Shown piece by piece: positions 11,801 through 24,400 of a stretch of DNA of 64,000 bases. The notes below the pieces were generated by a model. That model ran no database searches. It was not told the origin of the DNA and worked only from the letters and a program-made list of their open reading frames with translations. The first letter of the stretch is position 1; every line of letters begins with the position of its first letter. A program made the translations under genes and the position numbers. This stretch comes from Batrachochytrium dendrobatidis JAM81. Its lineage: Eukaryota > Chytridiomycota > Chytridiomycetes > Rhizophydiales. The stretch spans positions 1,240,001-1,304,000 of the forward strand of contig NW_006281105.1 of NCBI RefSeq assembly GCF_000203795.2. The letters are read 5' to 3'.

Positions 11801-14509
11801 TATTGACCTGGATGATAATGCTTGCAAGTAAGTACACAAAATATCAAGATATTTAAGCTAAATAATGCTACCAAAAAACCCACCCTCTCGAAAACTATCG
11901 AGACCACACAATCGTTGAAGTGCAAGGTTCAGATCGACATAGACCAAATTGCCACCATTTTTGTGGTAAACAGGAACACATGATGGTGTAGCAGTAGCTG
12001 ATGTGTAAATAAAATCTATGGGTATATTAACTGGTGCTTCATCTACAATTGCATCGGTCATTTTAGATTTTTTATCAAGTTCTTCAATCTCGCCAAATGT
12101 ATTGATCTCGCGACTTCGATCGGGGTCGTTGATTACTCTACAAAACACATTAGTCATTAAAAACCACAAGCTTTTGAACTGGCTAAAATGCATTTTTACC
12201 TCTTGCTGCCAGTTCTATGTCCAAACTTTCTACCAGAACTACCATTGACAGGCTTTTTGCCAAGTTTTAAAGCACGATAGTTTGAATTGACTACTCCTGT
12301 GCCAGTTTTTCTTGTTTTTTCTTGAGATGGCATAGACTCAGTAGCCGACTTGGATTTTGTTATTCGACTCTTTTTTGCCCTTGGCACAAGTGCAGAATCT
12401 ACCTCATTATCCACTGCTCTTGATTTTCCTTTTGTACTTTCAATGTCGACACTCTCAATGTTCATAGTTTCTAGCCGAGGTTCTTTTTTAAGAGTAGGTA
12501 TGCAACGGCTGGATTCCGTGTCGAAATTGGTGGCGAGACTCTCATTTTGGATCGACAAAAAATTATCATGCTTGACTACCATCACATTTGATGGCGTCAA
12601 TGCTGTTTTGAATGTGTCGAAAGTAATTCCCATTCCGGTAAAAGTGTCGTGACAATCTGAAATTGCCTGATTTGATACTGTGAGTTCACTCATGGTGGAC
12701 GGGCCAGGTATAGTAGTAACTATCTGATCTACATCACGAATGACATCTGCAAGCGCCTGCTGTTCTTTCAAACTAAGAAACTCGCGGTAATTGCTTGTAA
12801 GAAGCAATGTTTTGGATGTTTGTCTTTTCAGTGATCTGGCATTGATAAATTTGTTTGGGCAAGTAACTACACAATTTGATCCAAAGTCAACACTGCTATC
12901 GCTGTCATCATTTTCGTCATGAGAAAAATATGGTTTTGAACATGAAAGTGCCGGTTGCTCCTTTGGATAAATGGGAATGGATGATGTAGAATGAACTGAT
13001 ACAAATCCCTTTGTAGGCTTTGGTAAAGAACTTTGTAAATGCCATCTAGATGATCGAGTGCCATTAGAAAACATGCTTTGAATCTTGTACTTGTCATTTT
13101 TAGCTATATCCGTGCTACTATTTAAAACTTGATTCCTGTCTGGTAGACTCGGCAAGTCTTTCTTGTCTTCAATATGTTCTCCAGCTTGGTGGTTGGTGTT
13201 TTGATGATCTTTATTCAGGAATGTGCCAAATGGGGTGTTGATATCATCAATGCTTGTCGGTAGGGATGGATCTGACGTAGGAGCGGTAAAAACTGTATTT
13301 GGTAATACAGTTTTTGAAACTTGGCTGTTGATATCGAAATTAGCAAGTGAAGTGTTTTTGAAGAATGCAGGCATCTTTTTCAAAATGGACTCGGATTGTG
13401 TGCGTCGAGGCAGCCGCTTTGAAGTAGTGGATGCGCTAGTATGCAACATTGATTTACTCACACTGGTTAAACCCTTTTTAGGTGACTTGACAGCACTCAA
13501 GCGATCCAAAAACAAATTAGATCCTCCACTAGAAATACTCTTTTTTGAAGATTTCTCAAGCTTCTCTTCAAAACCTGTAACAAACAAAGATTCCATCAAT
13601 GATGTTTGACCAGTTCGATTAGTCTTTGCAGGGGATGGGCCGATCCACTCTTCGTCCATATCATCTTTTACAAACGTGGCTCCCAACCCATTAGACTTTG
13701 TTGAGGAGAGGAGAAATGGAGATTTGCTATGGTTGTGCCTGCTAGCACTTAATGGGCTCTTGAACAAAGGGCTAGTATTTGATGCTGATTTGGAATTGGA
13801 ATTGGATCTAGGTTTTGTAGGTGTTTTGAATACGGAATCTTTTTGGATCCCATCGATAGATACGTTAATATTAGACGCTAGTCCAAACGTGGATTCTGCT
13901 GGACCAGAATGTATAATTGTATCTTTTGGTTTTTGATTTTCTGAATACATCCGTTCATATGCAATCCTATCCACTTTGCTTCCAAATGGAGACTTGATAA
14001 AATGAATCGGAGACTTGGCGCAATGCTTAGAGGAGTGGTCCAACGATGTAGTTGGAACGACAGGCTTGATTTGAGAATTTGAGCTGGAAGTGCATCTCGA
14101 GTTGATTGAATCCAATTCAGAGATTGAACGAAGTGGACGTAGCTGCTTGAAATGGTTAGTAGATGTGTCTGATATTTGAGCATTATTTGATCCATTGACT
14201 CGGTTTTTCAGTTCCTGATATCGTCGATATGTCGCAGCTAAAGATTGAATATCGGACATTTGATAATTAGCCATTGAAACTCATCACACGAATGCAGTGG
14301 ATAGACTTGGCAATATAGGATTCAAATAATATACTGATAAGACAACAAATGAATGCTTATTGAATATAAACCAGCTGAAGCTTGATATAGAAACGATTTT
14401 GCTCACCAACTCGAGGCCGTTTATCAATATCTGCGGGGAGTGGTTTTCGGCCATACTTTCTACAGAAATATTGTTCCCAATCAGCAAGCTGATTTCTATA
14501 TTCCTCCAT
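8895..14509 (-). CDS. RECQL4: RecQ4-type helicase with N-terminal Sld2 domain
   Basis: The first exon begins MEEYRNQLADWEQYFCRKYG and, after an intron of about 130 bases, continues DIQSLAATYRRYQELKNR. This is the Sld2/DRC1 domain that joins DNA replication initiation factors. A serine-rich linker of roughly 650 residues (large exon 12196-14274) follows. The helicase core has HPGQYEAIARIL, the Walker A motif LPTGGGKSLCYQL, DEAHCLSEWSHNFR, LSATAT and EIGRSGRNGEPAYC. The C terminus keeps the RecQ4-specific ending ARIFHGLSSPKYPAKIW...NPYYNFKDLARLA, with the last exon 8895-8982 and stop TAA at 8895-8897. At least ten exons. It likely unwinds DNA at origins and in repair. In budding yeast Sld2 and the RecQ4-like Hrq1 are separate proteins, so the fusion is notable. 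Some internal exon ends were not worked out. Confidence 0.9.
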
Positions 14510-14861
14510 TAGTACAAACCAGAAAGTCGAATAAAGTGTTTTTAGAGGATAAAACACAACCGACTGAGTTGATGTTTAACTTTGAATTGGATTTATTTTT
14601 GTCGTATTCACGCAAACGAACCGCTTTATCTTGCAGCAACTATTTTGGGTTGAAATCAACGAGTTCAACAAACGTTGTCCAGCAAATTGTCATTCCATGA
14701 GAATGGCTGTTTATCATACATTCTTATTCAGTGTTTTATAAAGTGAACATGACTGTCACTCATCAAATGGCAGCACATCACCGCAAGCTATTACTGTATC
14801 AATTCATCAATTGTTACTTGAATTCGTCTGAATAGTTTATTTTAAATGATCTGACAAAACC
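14510..14861. other. Intergenic region between RecQ4 and IFT54
   Basis: This holds the RecQ4 promoter and the IFT54 3' end. GTGTTTTATAAAGTGAACATGA near 14732-14753 resembles a decayed terminal repeat of the MITE family, without a visible partner. A + strand open frame that starts inside the RecQ4 first exon is a shadow. Confidence 0.35.
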
Positions 14862-17423
14862 TCATTTATGTGGTGCTGTGATCGCTTTAAGAATCTTTTG
14901 AATGGAAACATCATTCTATAACAACGAGTTATCCAATGGTCAGTTTACTAAGCTAAAATGGGTTGAATCATGATTTTACTCACCTGAATAATGGTTGCCT
15001 TGACTGTAGCTATTTTCTCATACTAAACATATATAATACATGGAGTTTAACCGCCATTAACTTTTTGATAGACTCTGGCTTGTAAACTCTTAGATTTCAA
15101 ACACGCTTACCTGCAGTTCAATACTTTCTTCGATTGTCTTGAGCTGTAGCTCCAACGGTTTTAAAGAATCCAATGTAGATCTACAAAACACCACAAATTT
15201 AGATTGAATTCCCCAATAATACCTTTTCAAGTCACGTTAAACTTACTTTGCTTCAGCCTCGTATATTACTTTAAACGACTGACTCTGTAATCTCCATTCA
15301 TCAAATTCCTTATTCATGCTATCCACATCCTCTTGCATATAATCCATTGTCTTGCCTAGCGGATTAGTACTTTGACAAAGAAGCTGTATGGATTCACGAA
15401 GCTGTCCAATATCTTTGATGGCTTTGCTCTTGGGGTCTTTTGGCGTCGCTGCTGTATCGCGTTTGATTGTAGTGTCTTCTAGCTCACCTTCAAGATTCTT
15501 TTTGGTTTGAAGAATACGCTGAACAAGACCACCTGATGAAGTTTATGTGATTAAATTTGTGGTAAATGTCTTGATCTGAATGTAGAAATGGGGTTTAAAG
15601 AGTGTCATGTTACCATGTTTTTCGTCGGCAGAAAGTGTCAGGCCGCTTCCAATTGCAGGCTTCTATTATTCCAACCACATTCATAGTCAATGAGTCAATT
15701 GAAAATATATCCGCATCATAAACGTCATCAATCAAAATAGTGCTTTTTACAGGTTGAAGCGATTCCATCGCCTTGACAACAAAGTCGTCATCGTCATCAT
15801 CCTTTTGTTTTCCATCGGTAATAATTGCAGGCGAATCACTAATTTAATTACATAACAGTCTCCATCCAAGTTAGAATAGTGTATCAGCTGCAAAATTGTA
15901 GCCACTTGGTAATCAAATCTTTTGATAAAATGACCGTCTTACATTAGAGTTTTTTCAATTGCAACTTGTGGTGGTCGTTGTTTGGGTGGAGCTGGACGGG
16001 CACTAATGGGTCGCTCGCGGCGCCTAATAGTTGCTTGAGGAAACCGGTGATCAGGATTGGAATCATTGGCTAGTTCTTTTGCATTGAATCAAACCATTTC
16101 ACTGCATTCAGCATCCAATATAAAAAATAAAATAGTTGATTCAAATAAAAAATCATAAACTCTTACCTTCAGTGGATGAATCTACAGGCACGGTTTTTGA
16201 AAAAGATTCCGAGTTTTCCAATACTTGAGGTTGCTCGCGATCTGCAGGCTTGGCTGGAGATAATACCGGTGGAGGTTTACTATTCGCAGGCTCTTGTAGT
16301 TTATCTGTTGAAGATATGTGCTGTATGGCAGGGGATGTCTCCTTTTGTATATGGCTACTTTGTCCGGGTTTGGAAGATTGGGCAGCTGGAGCCTGATGAC
16401 CCGTTTCATTATGGCCTTTTAAACCTATAGTCTCGCTATGGGCTGCAGGGGCTGCGTGTACTTTAACAGGAATATCTTTTTGCACTTCACTAATCAAAAT
16501 TGTAAATGTGTTAGGACAATAAACTCACATTTGTACAATTACTGATCCACCTATGTTGTAACCTGCCTATTTTGCAATTTTTTAGCCTGATCACCTTCAG
16601 ATACAGACTTGGACACTGTTGGTGGTGTATCTGTTTTGGTAGGTGCTGGTACACTTTTTTTTCCTTGATGTTCGCCCGCTAATACTCGTGCAATCGCATT
16701 CTTGGTATCTACTTTTTTGATCAACACCTTGCCGATCAATTGCAAAAATGCATTGGTTTCTTCAGGTTCAAGCCCAGCCACAATTTTTAGTGGGTTGGCT
16801 CTAATTTCCAACCCAGTTGCAATTCCTGTTTAAATTCCAAGTAGCAAAAGCCGTATGTTGTAAAGGGATTGGATTAGCAGAATTTTCAACCTAGTGTGTT
16901 TTGACGTGACGAAATAAAGTGATGCGATATCCAACCGAAACGATACGTACCAATGCAGTCAATCATCTTTGTCAAATACTGCACTTTAGCTTCTTTATCC
17001 TATGTATAAATTTAAAGCTATTCAGCGATATCCAGGTTCAAGACCACTACAACAGTTGTTTATTGCAGTACGCGACCTGCAGATATACACTGTGTTGAAC
17101 AAACTCAACAGCCTCCGCTCAAACCCTATCCTGGCAACACACTTATATTTAAAAGATGATATCCCACCTACCTTGATATTTTCCGAGTTCATTTCTGCCT
17201 CTGAATAAAGTCCTGGGACAAACGCACAGAGACGTATCAGCTCGCTAAAAATGTCGTGCAAGTATCTAAACGGCGGCTTGGCAAGAAGCTTTTGTGTTAG
17301 TGGAGGCTTCTTGATAACTCGTGCAAGAATATCTATGGTTTTCTTTGTCAGTTCTTCAAGGACTGGAGAGAGTCTGGGCGGTGCACCTGGCTGTTGCTGT
17401 GGAAGGGGTGTCGCATCTGTCAT
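14862..17423 (-). CDS. IFT54: Intraflagellar transport protein IFT54 (TRAF3IP1/MIP-T3)
   Basis: IFT54 is an IFT-B subunit that links tubulin and the IFT train in cilia and flagella. Exon 1 (17172-17423, 84 codons) carries the CH-like N-terminal domain with the family signature KKPPLTQKLLAKPPFRYLHD and FVPGLYSEAEM. The next exons give DKEAKVQYLTKMIDCIG (16951-16999) and RANPLKIVAGLEPEETNAFL with ARVLAGEH. The middle is P/A/S-rich and includes RPISARPAPPK, matching the conserved SARPAPP segment of TRAF3IP1. The C-terminal third is a coiled coil starting GLVQRIL and including NPLGKTMDYMQEDVDSM, ending in the exon with SIQKILKAITAPHK. One junction, near 16484-16563, could not be phased: either an unusual splice site or a 1-base error lies there. 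Family assignment is confident. Confidence 0.9.
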
Positions 17424-18360
17424 TTGGAAATTATTGGTGTTGGCTAAATGCAAGGCAAGTGTCGTAAATCTATGCAATATGCATCTGTACTCGAGAGTAA
17501 AATGGTCATTTAAACCCAAGATCGTGCTTTGGGTTATAACGATATCATCATTGCAATGGTTTTAGGACAATATACTCTGAATACATTGTTGAAGATTCCA
17601 TTCGCATGTCGACTCATGGCAAACCAATCCATAATTTTAGTCGTATTCACGTATAATGAAACTTGTATTCATCTTGCATTGACTGCCTATTTTACTTTGG
17701 AATAGACAATGGTTAAATATTCGTTGTTTTTACTAAACATTGACTTGCATAGACATTCTCGATCCTTGTTTCAAACAACGACCATCATATGATGCACACA
17801 AACTATAGTTTTGAACTGGAACCATCTTTTTCTCATTTGGCACAACCATACATTGTACGATCACAAAGTTTGATCTACTCTAGATATTTGATTATTCTGA
17901 TGTTGCCAAACTCCACTTTGTTGTATTGTAGCGTCTTACAGATACGTTCGCGCTCTAGTTCAGCAGGACAGATTGTACGTTTTGTGAATGCAACTATTGT
18001 TTCCATGTCAATCATCCAATACTTGTAATATTTGGTAGGGAGAGTTGGAGATTGAACAAGTGTCAAGAATGTGGGATTGACTGCAACTGTTGCGAGCATT
18101 CATTCAGTTTCTATACAAAACAAGCATAAAAATGGGTAAACTTTATGAATGAGTTTGGAACACATAATGCTGTCTAGTAAGCTTGGCACTCATCATTTCA
18201 AGAGAATGACAGTTGCGTATTGACATTTTATTTTGCGTAAAGTCTGCAAATCCCGTTCGGACTTTTAAATACTATTCAGACCAGTATCCAAAACCATATA
18301 TAGTCATTTATGGCAAGCACATGCATGGATTTATAGGGGCTTGTTGGTATTTTGCTTACA
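17424..18360. other. Divergent intergenic region IFT54/UBE2S
   Basis: This region is shared by the promoters of IFT54 (-) and the E2 gene (+). Most of it is occupied by a MITE copy at 17642-18240. The open frames seen here (for example 17789-18028) lie inside the repeat and are not genes. The missing first exon of the E2 gene must lie here or just to the right. Confidence 0.5.
17642..18240. mobile_element. MITE-like element, copy 2 (about 600 bp, longest copy)
   Basis: The left end CGTATTCACGTATAATGAAAC matches the terminal repeat of the other copies; the right end (CATTTTATTTTGCGTAAAG) is decayed. The inner segment AATGCTGTCTAGTAAGCTTGGCACTCATCATTTC parallels AGTGTTATCTAGTAAATCTGACATGAATCATTTC of the 31.5 kb copy, and ...CGCGTCTCTAGTTCA-like sequence (GCGCTCTAGTTCAGCAG near 17950) parallels GCGTTCTAGTTCA in the copies near 36.7 and 44.7 kb. 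No transposase frame. Confidence 0.6.
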
Positions 18361-18369
18361 GCAGGTTAC

Positions 18370-19567
18370 TGATACAGTCTATATTATTGTAAAACAGACA
18401 TCGCTGGAAAATATTGCACCAGAGGTGATTAAGCGTATTGCTAGAGGTGAGTAGCCATTTGTCAAGCTCGTGGACTATAATGACTAGTGCAATAACATAG
18501 CTGTCTAATTACTGTAGAGGTGGCAGATATAAAAGCCAATCCACCTGAAGGCATCTTGATTATCGAGGATGAATCCAATATACTGGATATTCAGGCATGG
18601 ATACAAGGACCTGGTACAACTTGCTGACTTTAAGTGGATTATCTACATCAGACATGTACCATCTATTCTAACCAGACCTGTTTGAATTTAAAATTGCAAT
18701 TTTCTATTGGCATGTCTATTGTCAAATAAGTGGGTGAGTTTTATTGGTTTATGCCATGTTTGATGGATTGACTCTTGGATGTGTAAATATCATGGATATC
18801 TTACAATTCTGACCTGATCCGGTTTACAATTTGAAATTGCATTTAATCCAGGAACCCCATTCAAAACAGGCTGTTTTCGAGTAAAGTTAATGCTGAACAG
18901 CTCTTTTCCACAATCTCCACCTAAAGGTAGTTTTAATTAAACGGATTGAGATTCAGATTCATCTGTTGACATGTCTCTAAATACTACATTGTTATGTAAC
19001 TACTTGATCATTTTGAATATTGGTAGGTGTATTTCTTACTCAAATTTTCCATCCAAATGTATCTGAATCTGGCGAGATTTGTGTCAGCACATTGAAAAAG
19101 GATTGGAAAAGCGAATTTGGTATCAAGCATATACTTTTGGTAAACTGCATTGCTGTCGATGATCTTTACTAAGCTATACCAAACGCAATCAGCATTTAAT
19201 CGTGTTATTTTAAAACTGCATTCAGACCATCAAGTGCTTACTTATAGTTCCAAATCCCGAATCAGCATTGAATGAGGAAGCAGGTCGTCTGATTCTAGAA
19301 GACTATGAAGAGTTTAGCAAGCATGCGATATTGATTACCAAGATTTATGGACAAAACCCAGATATTGTGTTTACAAACAGCGAAGGGAGCAATACCGCAT
19401 CTGATGATAAGAAATCAGCAACAAAGACGATCAAAGCCATAGAAAAAGAGGACGGTAATCAACTAGGCAAATCGAGCGTGCAGAAACGTAGTGCTGAAAG
19501 TGCTTTGGATGGTTCAAAAACGACCAAAGTTACTTTAGATAAGCGACGTACGCTCAGACGGTTGTAA
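18370..19567 (+). CDS. UBE2S: Ubiquitin-conjugating enzyme E2 S (APC/C-linked)
   Basis: UBE2S extends K11-linked ubiquitin chains on substrates of the anaphase-promoting complex. Exons read [15 protein letters not shown], then [12 protein letters not shown] and IQAWIQGP, then [15 protein letters not shown] with FPQSPPKG, then [20 protein letters not shown] (C of ICV is the catalytic cysteine), and finally [22 protein letters not shown]. The C-terminal tail is lysine-rich and ends DKRRTLRRL, matching the LRRL tail that docks UBE2S on the APC/C. Splice phases are consistent from the second visible exon on. The initiating methionine was not found: the frame is open upstream of LENIAP without an ATG, so a short first exon must lie further left, close to or inside the MITE. 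Stop at 19565-19567. Confidence 0.88.
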
Positions 19568-19755
19568 ACCATTTACAATAGGGAATATGGTATGACTGGA
19601 TGGGAGTTGAGTGGTTTAGAACAGGGCTGTAGACTGAATCTTTAAAGCATTACGTTTGTATTTGACGATGATGAGATTATGGCGTAAATAGGAATGCAGT
19701 GTATGAACACGTCAATCAAGACTCTTTAACAGTAAATATATTATTTTTGATCACG

Positions 19756-21297
19756 ATGACTGACGAAGCTGTTGAAACAAGTGACACTCCAGTTTGGGTG
19801 ACACTAGAAGATGTTCTTTTTGCAAGTGTATTGGTTGCCATGCGCAATGCAATTCAGCATTCGCATCCTCCTGAATCGGAAGGTAATTCTGACATAGATC
19901 CTGATTTGGATAATATATTACAATCTCAGTTGTGTGTGCACTGTGTTTATGCAGAGAGTACGATCAATGCAGTGAGACAGATTGCAGCATCATCACTTCC
20001 AGCCGAGTTTCGACAGAGTTTACGTGGACTCAGTGTCGCCAATCATGTCTCACACCAGTCCTGTCAAATGGACAGTAGTTATAATTCAATGGAGCAGCAG
20101 CTTCTTGAAGCCAGACTAGGTTGTGTCAGCATTGAATTGTGGATAGGGTTGAATGGAATGAGTTTTGACTGTTTCTATCTTACTACTGGACATCTTGGTA
20201 TCAGAAATTAAGCTTTTGAGAGCACATCCCAAAAACGACAAAACATATGGCACAAGTAGGAGAGGAAAATATCCACCAAGTCGCAGATTAAACATGGCAC
20301 ATACAGCACGCACTGTAAAAGGTTTGTAGTACTTGTTGATAAGCAGCATCAACACTCATTCTCATATGTTTGAACCTCGTCACAGTTGCAAAGACATTTG
20401 GACTGTGCAAGTCAGATTTGTTGCATGTTCATTTTATCGACATCTGTCTCAAGTTTGGAGCATCTATTACGACTTGTCAAGAATTGAGCTGCAATCGATA
20501 CGCTGTGCAACTAACCACTGCAGTTGTACGAGTTGTTCCACAGATTATTCTGTGTTTCCATAGCCATATGACATGGACACTTTTGAAACATGATGTAGTG
20601 ACTGTTGAACAACACAGAGAGTGGCATCATACCACCGACTATATGTGTTATATGATGCTAGAGCAGATCAAGATTGTATCATGTGAGTTGAAACCAGCAG
20701 TTGAATTGATTTGAATTGATTTATTCATGACATGTAATGGATCAAGGTTTGTTAGAATCACAACTTTTTACAGCTATACAGCTGCAGCAGATAGGAGATG
20801 TGCTGGTAGATGCCATGAGATCTATTGTGGTAGTGCTTTTGCAGTATTATGCCATTCAGGAGCGACACTATATGCACTATGCATCAAATCTTGATTGCCA
20901 GTCAAACACCATTCAACTTGAGCAACGACTTCAACAATGCCTGTTGATTCTGTGTGGAATAGATGGCCGTCTTGGATCAGAATGTTTTCATTGGATCGTG
21001 TCAGTTTCCTATAAAATACTGAGTAAACCCAGTCATACGACAGAGCAAGACAATCAAGGGATTAATGAGATACCAGCAGGATTATTTGAAGTGTTGTGGT
21101 GGTTGTCGCAGCATCTTGATATGTGGATCACAGTAAAGAACGCACAAGGAATATGCCCAGAAGACGCGATGGAGAAGCTTATTCGACTGCTAGGAGGACG
21201 AAATGGAGCAGAGATGGCGCAACAGCATCATGTGTATGTAGGGATGCTGTTGTTGTATCAAAGACTTGTGATGTGGAACGCATCAGCAACGCAATAG
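19756..21297 (+). CDS. Hypothetical protein, 442 residues
   Basis: Four exons (19756-20119, 20205-20321, 20386-20682, 20747-21297) sum exactly to 443 codons with good splice signals (GTGAGT at 20683), so the gene model is credible. I do not recognise the family. The protein is alpha-helical in appearance, rich in L, H, C and Q, without signal peptide, clear membrane segment or metal-binding cluster. Local features are a basic stretch TSRRGKYPPSRRLNMAHTAR near residues 135-155, a segment VQLTTAVVRVVPQIIL, and paired tryptophans (EVLWWLSQHL) in the C-terminal third, where it could be an armadillo or HEAT-like helical fold. It sits between UBE2S and an ankyrin gene on the same strand, with about 190 and 160 bases of spacing. 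Confidence 0.6.
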
Positions 21298-21456
21298 TTG
21301 AATACAGCAGCAAGTCAGAGTGCAGTTGGAATCGATTCGCATCAAATCCAAATAAAATCGGAAGCTTTAGATTGTCAACCAACAATCTATTGTTATCCAG
21401 CTTGCATATACACATACAGGCTGTTGCTATAGATAGTTGATTATCAGAGCAACACC

Positions 21457-24400
21457 ATGACTACTCCACAGGTCTCTCTCGATACAAACGACCCACCCAA
21501 ACTGGACTCGACTCCTGTTACTGATGCTGATGCCAGCATGGCCGACACTTGCATTGCTGTTCAAAAACCACAGCAGGTGTCGACCTCACCGGAATCCGAT
21601 GTTCTGATTGCTGCTGCTGCTGCTGCTCTCACTCAGACCTCTCTTGCGGCCAGCAATGCTGGCAAACTCTCGCGAACTCAAAGCCGCAATAGGAGCAACA
21701 CAATGGCTCAAAGACCTGCAGTGAATAATCCAACGAATGGTCTCAGTGGAGGTGCTTCGTCAGCTGCTACTACGAATTCTACTACGAATCCTACTACTGT
21801 CATCCCACACCCTGGCAACACCGTTGTATCAGTTTCATCATCTACCATCACGGCAATTCCATCCATATCTCCTGGTGCTGCCAATATGACCATGTTGGCT
21901 GCACAGAATATGACATCTAATGCTCAATCTCCTATTCCTCGATCAAGTAGTTTGGTTGTTCCTAGATCAGGAAACTCTGGTTCAGGCGGGACTCTCGTAG
22001 CAGGGTTTGCATCGGCCTACTCAAATCCCAGTAGTAGCACATCTTCCCGATCCCTTACCCTTGACTCTTCTACTGCTCGGCCCGTTGGTCTCGATACTGA
22101 CCTGCCCCATTCAAACAGTTTCAGAGTGCCTGTGGGTCCTCATAGACCTTCTTCACGTAATGGAAGCAGTGCTGAGACATTCACCACTGGTGGTGAATCT
22201 GTAGACATTAGCAAAGTGCCCGGTCTAAGTGGATCTCATTCGTTTGCTCATTTCAGAAAGACTGATATCCATCCAAAGAGGGAGCGTAGTATTCTCTTTG
22301 CTTTACATCTTAAACATAGCAATCAGGTCAGTCTAGGCGTTGGCTCATCTGGTCAGGACGTGATGCTAGAGACCCTGGAGACTCAGAAAGGTGGGTGTCA
22401 GATTTGGAAATCATCAGTGTCAAGTTTATTGCTGTAGATGCGCTGGTTGGCATGCTTTGATAGACTAACAGCAATTTTTGTGAAATTCTTGTCATTCCAT
22501 TATTTCCATTGGTTTAACTAGACAAGAAGGAAAAACTGAGCAAACGATCTGCTGCTCTTAGTAAACTCAATGCACTGTTACGCTCCAAAAAGAAGAAGAA
22601 GACTCGAGGAGGTTGTATTTTCAATTAAATCTTACTATTGGGATTCTTGCAATATTAACAATTATTGTACAACTCATTTCAACAGGTACAATGCACAATC
22701 TAACCCTAGCTATCCATGACCGTCGCATTACATACGCCAACTCACTGATTGCTGAGCTGTCACTTAATTCTCTTAGAAAGAAACGACCGCACGAAGCCAA
22801 CAAGATTTTTCTATACGCCATGGCCAACAGACTCGAGTCCGTGTGTCTAGCTTTTTTGGAAAAGGGATTTCCTTGTAACATAAATGCTCCCATATTTGGT
22901 CCTGCTAATCCCGACTTATCCAAATTCAATTTTCCCACATACTTTATTCTTGCTGTGGCCCTAGGACTGGATAATATGGCTAGATACATGCTCAAGCAAA
23001 AAGGAAACGTAAATGCATCGTGGTATCGCATTACACCTCTCGTTATTGCATGTTGCAAAGGAAACATGTCCGTCGTGCAATGGTTAGTAGAAAGTGGTGC
23101 CAACATCAATGTATCATTGCCACTTTCATACTACTTTCTCTTGCGCGGTCTACATGCTCATGATACCCACAGTTCAACTGGTGTACGCGATCCGCCTGTT
23201 TCTCGTGGCAGCATATCTGCTATTTGTGGAGAACCCATCAACATGAGTGACTTTGGTTCTTCCTTTAAGCAGTTTGGCGATCATGCCCCTGTTCGATTTT
23301 CCCCCGAATATATCGAGGGCAAGTCTCTTTTATTGATCGAAATCGCTGCTGTGTGTGGAAACAAGGATGTGGTCAAATATCTATTGCCAAGGTGTGTTTC
23401 GAGATCATTTGATCATTTGTGGATATTGGAAATGGCTTTAGCTTGCCCTGGGTTGAAACGCTGTATTTGGCTGGTATAGACTAACTTGATGCATTTATCA
23501 TGATAGAACGGATATTCGCCTTTTAGCAGCAAGCAGTTTCTCACTACTAGTACAAAACGATGTTGAAACCACACTATATCTTATCAAATGTGGTGTTAAT
23601 CTGAACCAGCGTGATGCTTCTGGATCAACTGCACTACATCTAGCTGCTCGCGCAGGAAAACTCGATCAAGTAGTGGCTTTGGTTCTTTCAAAAGTTGATG
23701 TAAATCTCGTTGGACAAAACGACTGGTGAGCTTTTTTCAAGACTTTTGTAGATTGCATATATACAATTTACTCGTGTTATGCCGCGATCAAGTATAGATG
23801 TGTTTGCATACAAATCAACTCAAATCTTGTCATTTTAGGACGGCCTTGCATGAGGCAGTCGGATTCTGTCGAAAAGATGTTGTACAATATTTGCTAAAAA
23901 AAGGTGCAGATATTAATGCAAAGACGTCTTCAGGCGAGACACCGGCAGATATTGCTCAACGACTTGGATTTTCTGCAGACGAACTTGGGATTTATTTTGG
24001 TATGCAAATTTGGGCTTTTGATTGGCAAATACACATTGCGGAAACCTTGTCTCATGAGCTGATGTTTTATTTTACGTTGACTTGTATATTCAGAACGGCA
24101 AATTGATGATGCATTTCTTAAACGCAAGGAAGATTCCATATCGAGCATGTCCAAACTCATTCAGGTAAACAACGACATGCGACCGCTTGGCGTGTTCCCA
24201 CTGCCATCAAGCAATAGCTTATTGGGAAATTCTGGCAGCAACATGACTAGTTTGGGTGGATCCAGCGGTGGTCGTGAATCTCGCAAATCTTCCAAAAGTG
24301 GAGCTGCGCTAGGCTCGGGTGAGTCGGTCAAGCGCAAAGGCAGCGACAAATTTCCTTCCTTGCCGTCCTTTCTCACGCGAAGTAATAATGCCTCGGCAAG

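Noticed and set aside
17789..18099. Open frames on both strands near 17.8-18.1 kb
   Set aside because: They lie within the MITE copy, are not conserved as protein in the other copies and contain no transposase motif.
21611..21635. GCT trinucleotide repeat
   Set aside because: It encodes a short poly-alanine run in a low-complexity part of the ankyrin protein; not an independent repeat locus.
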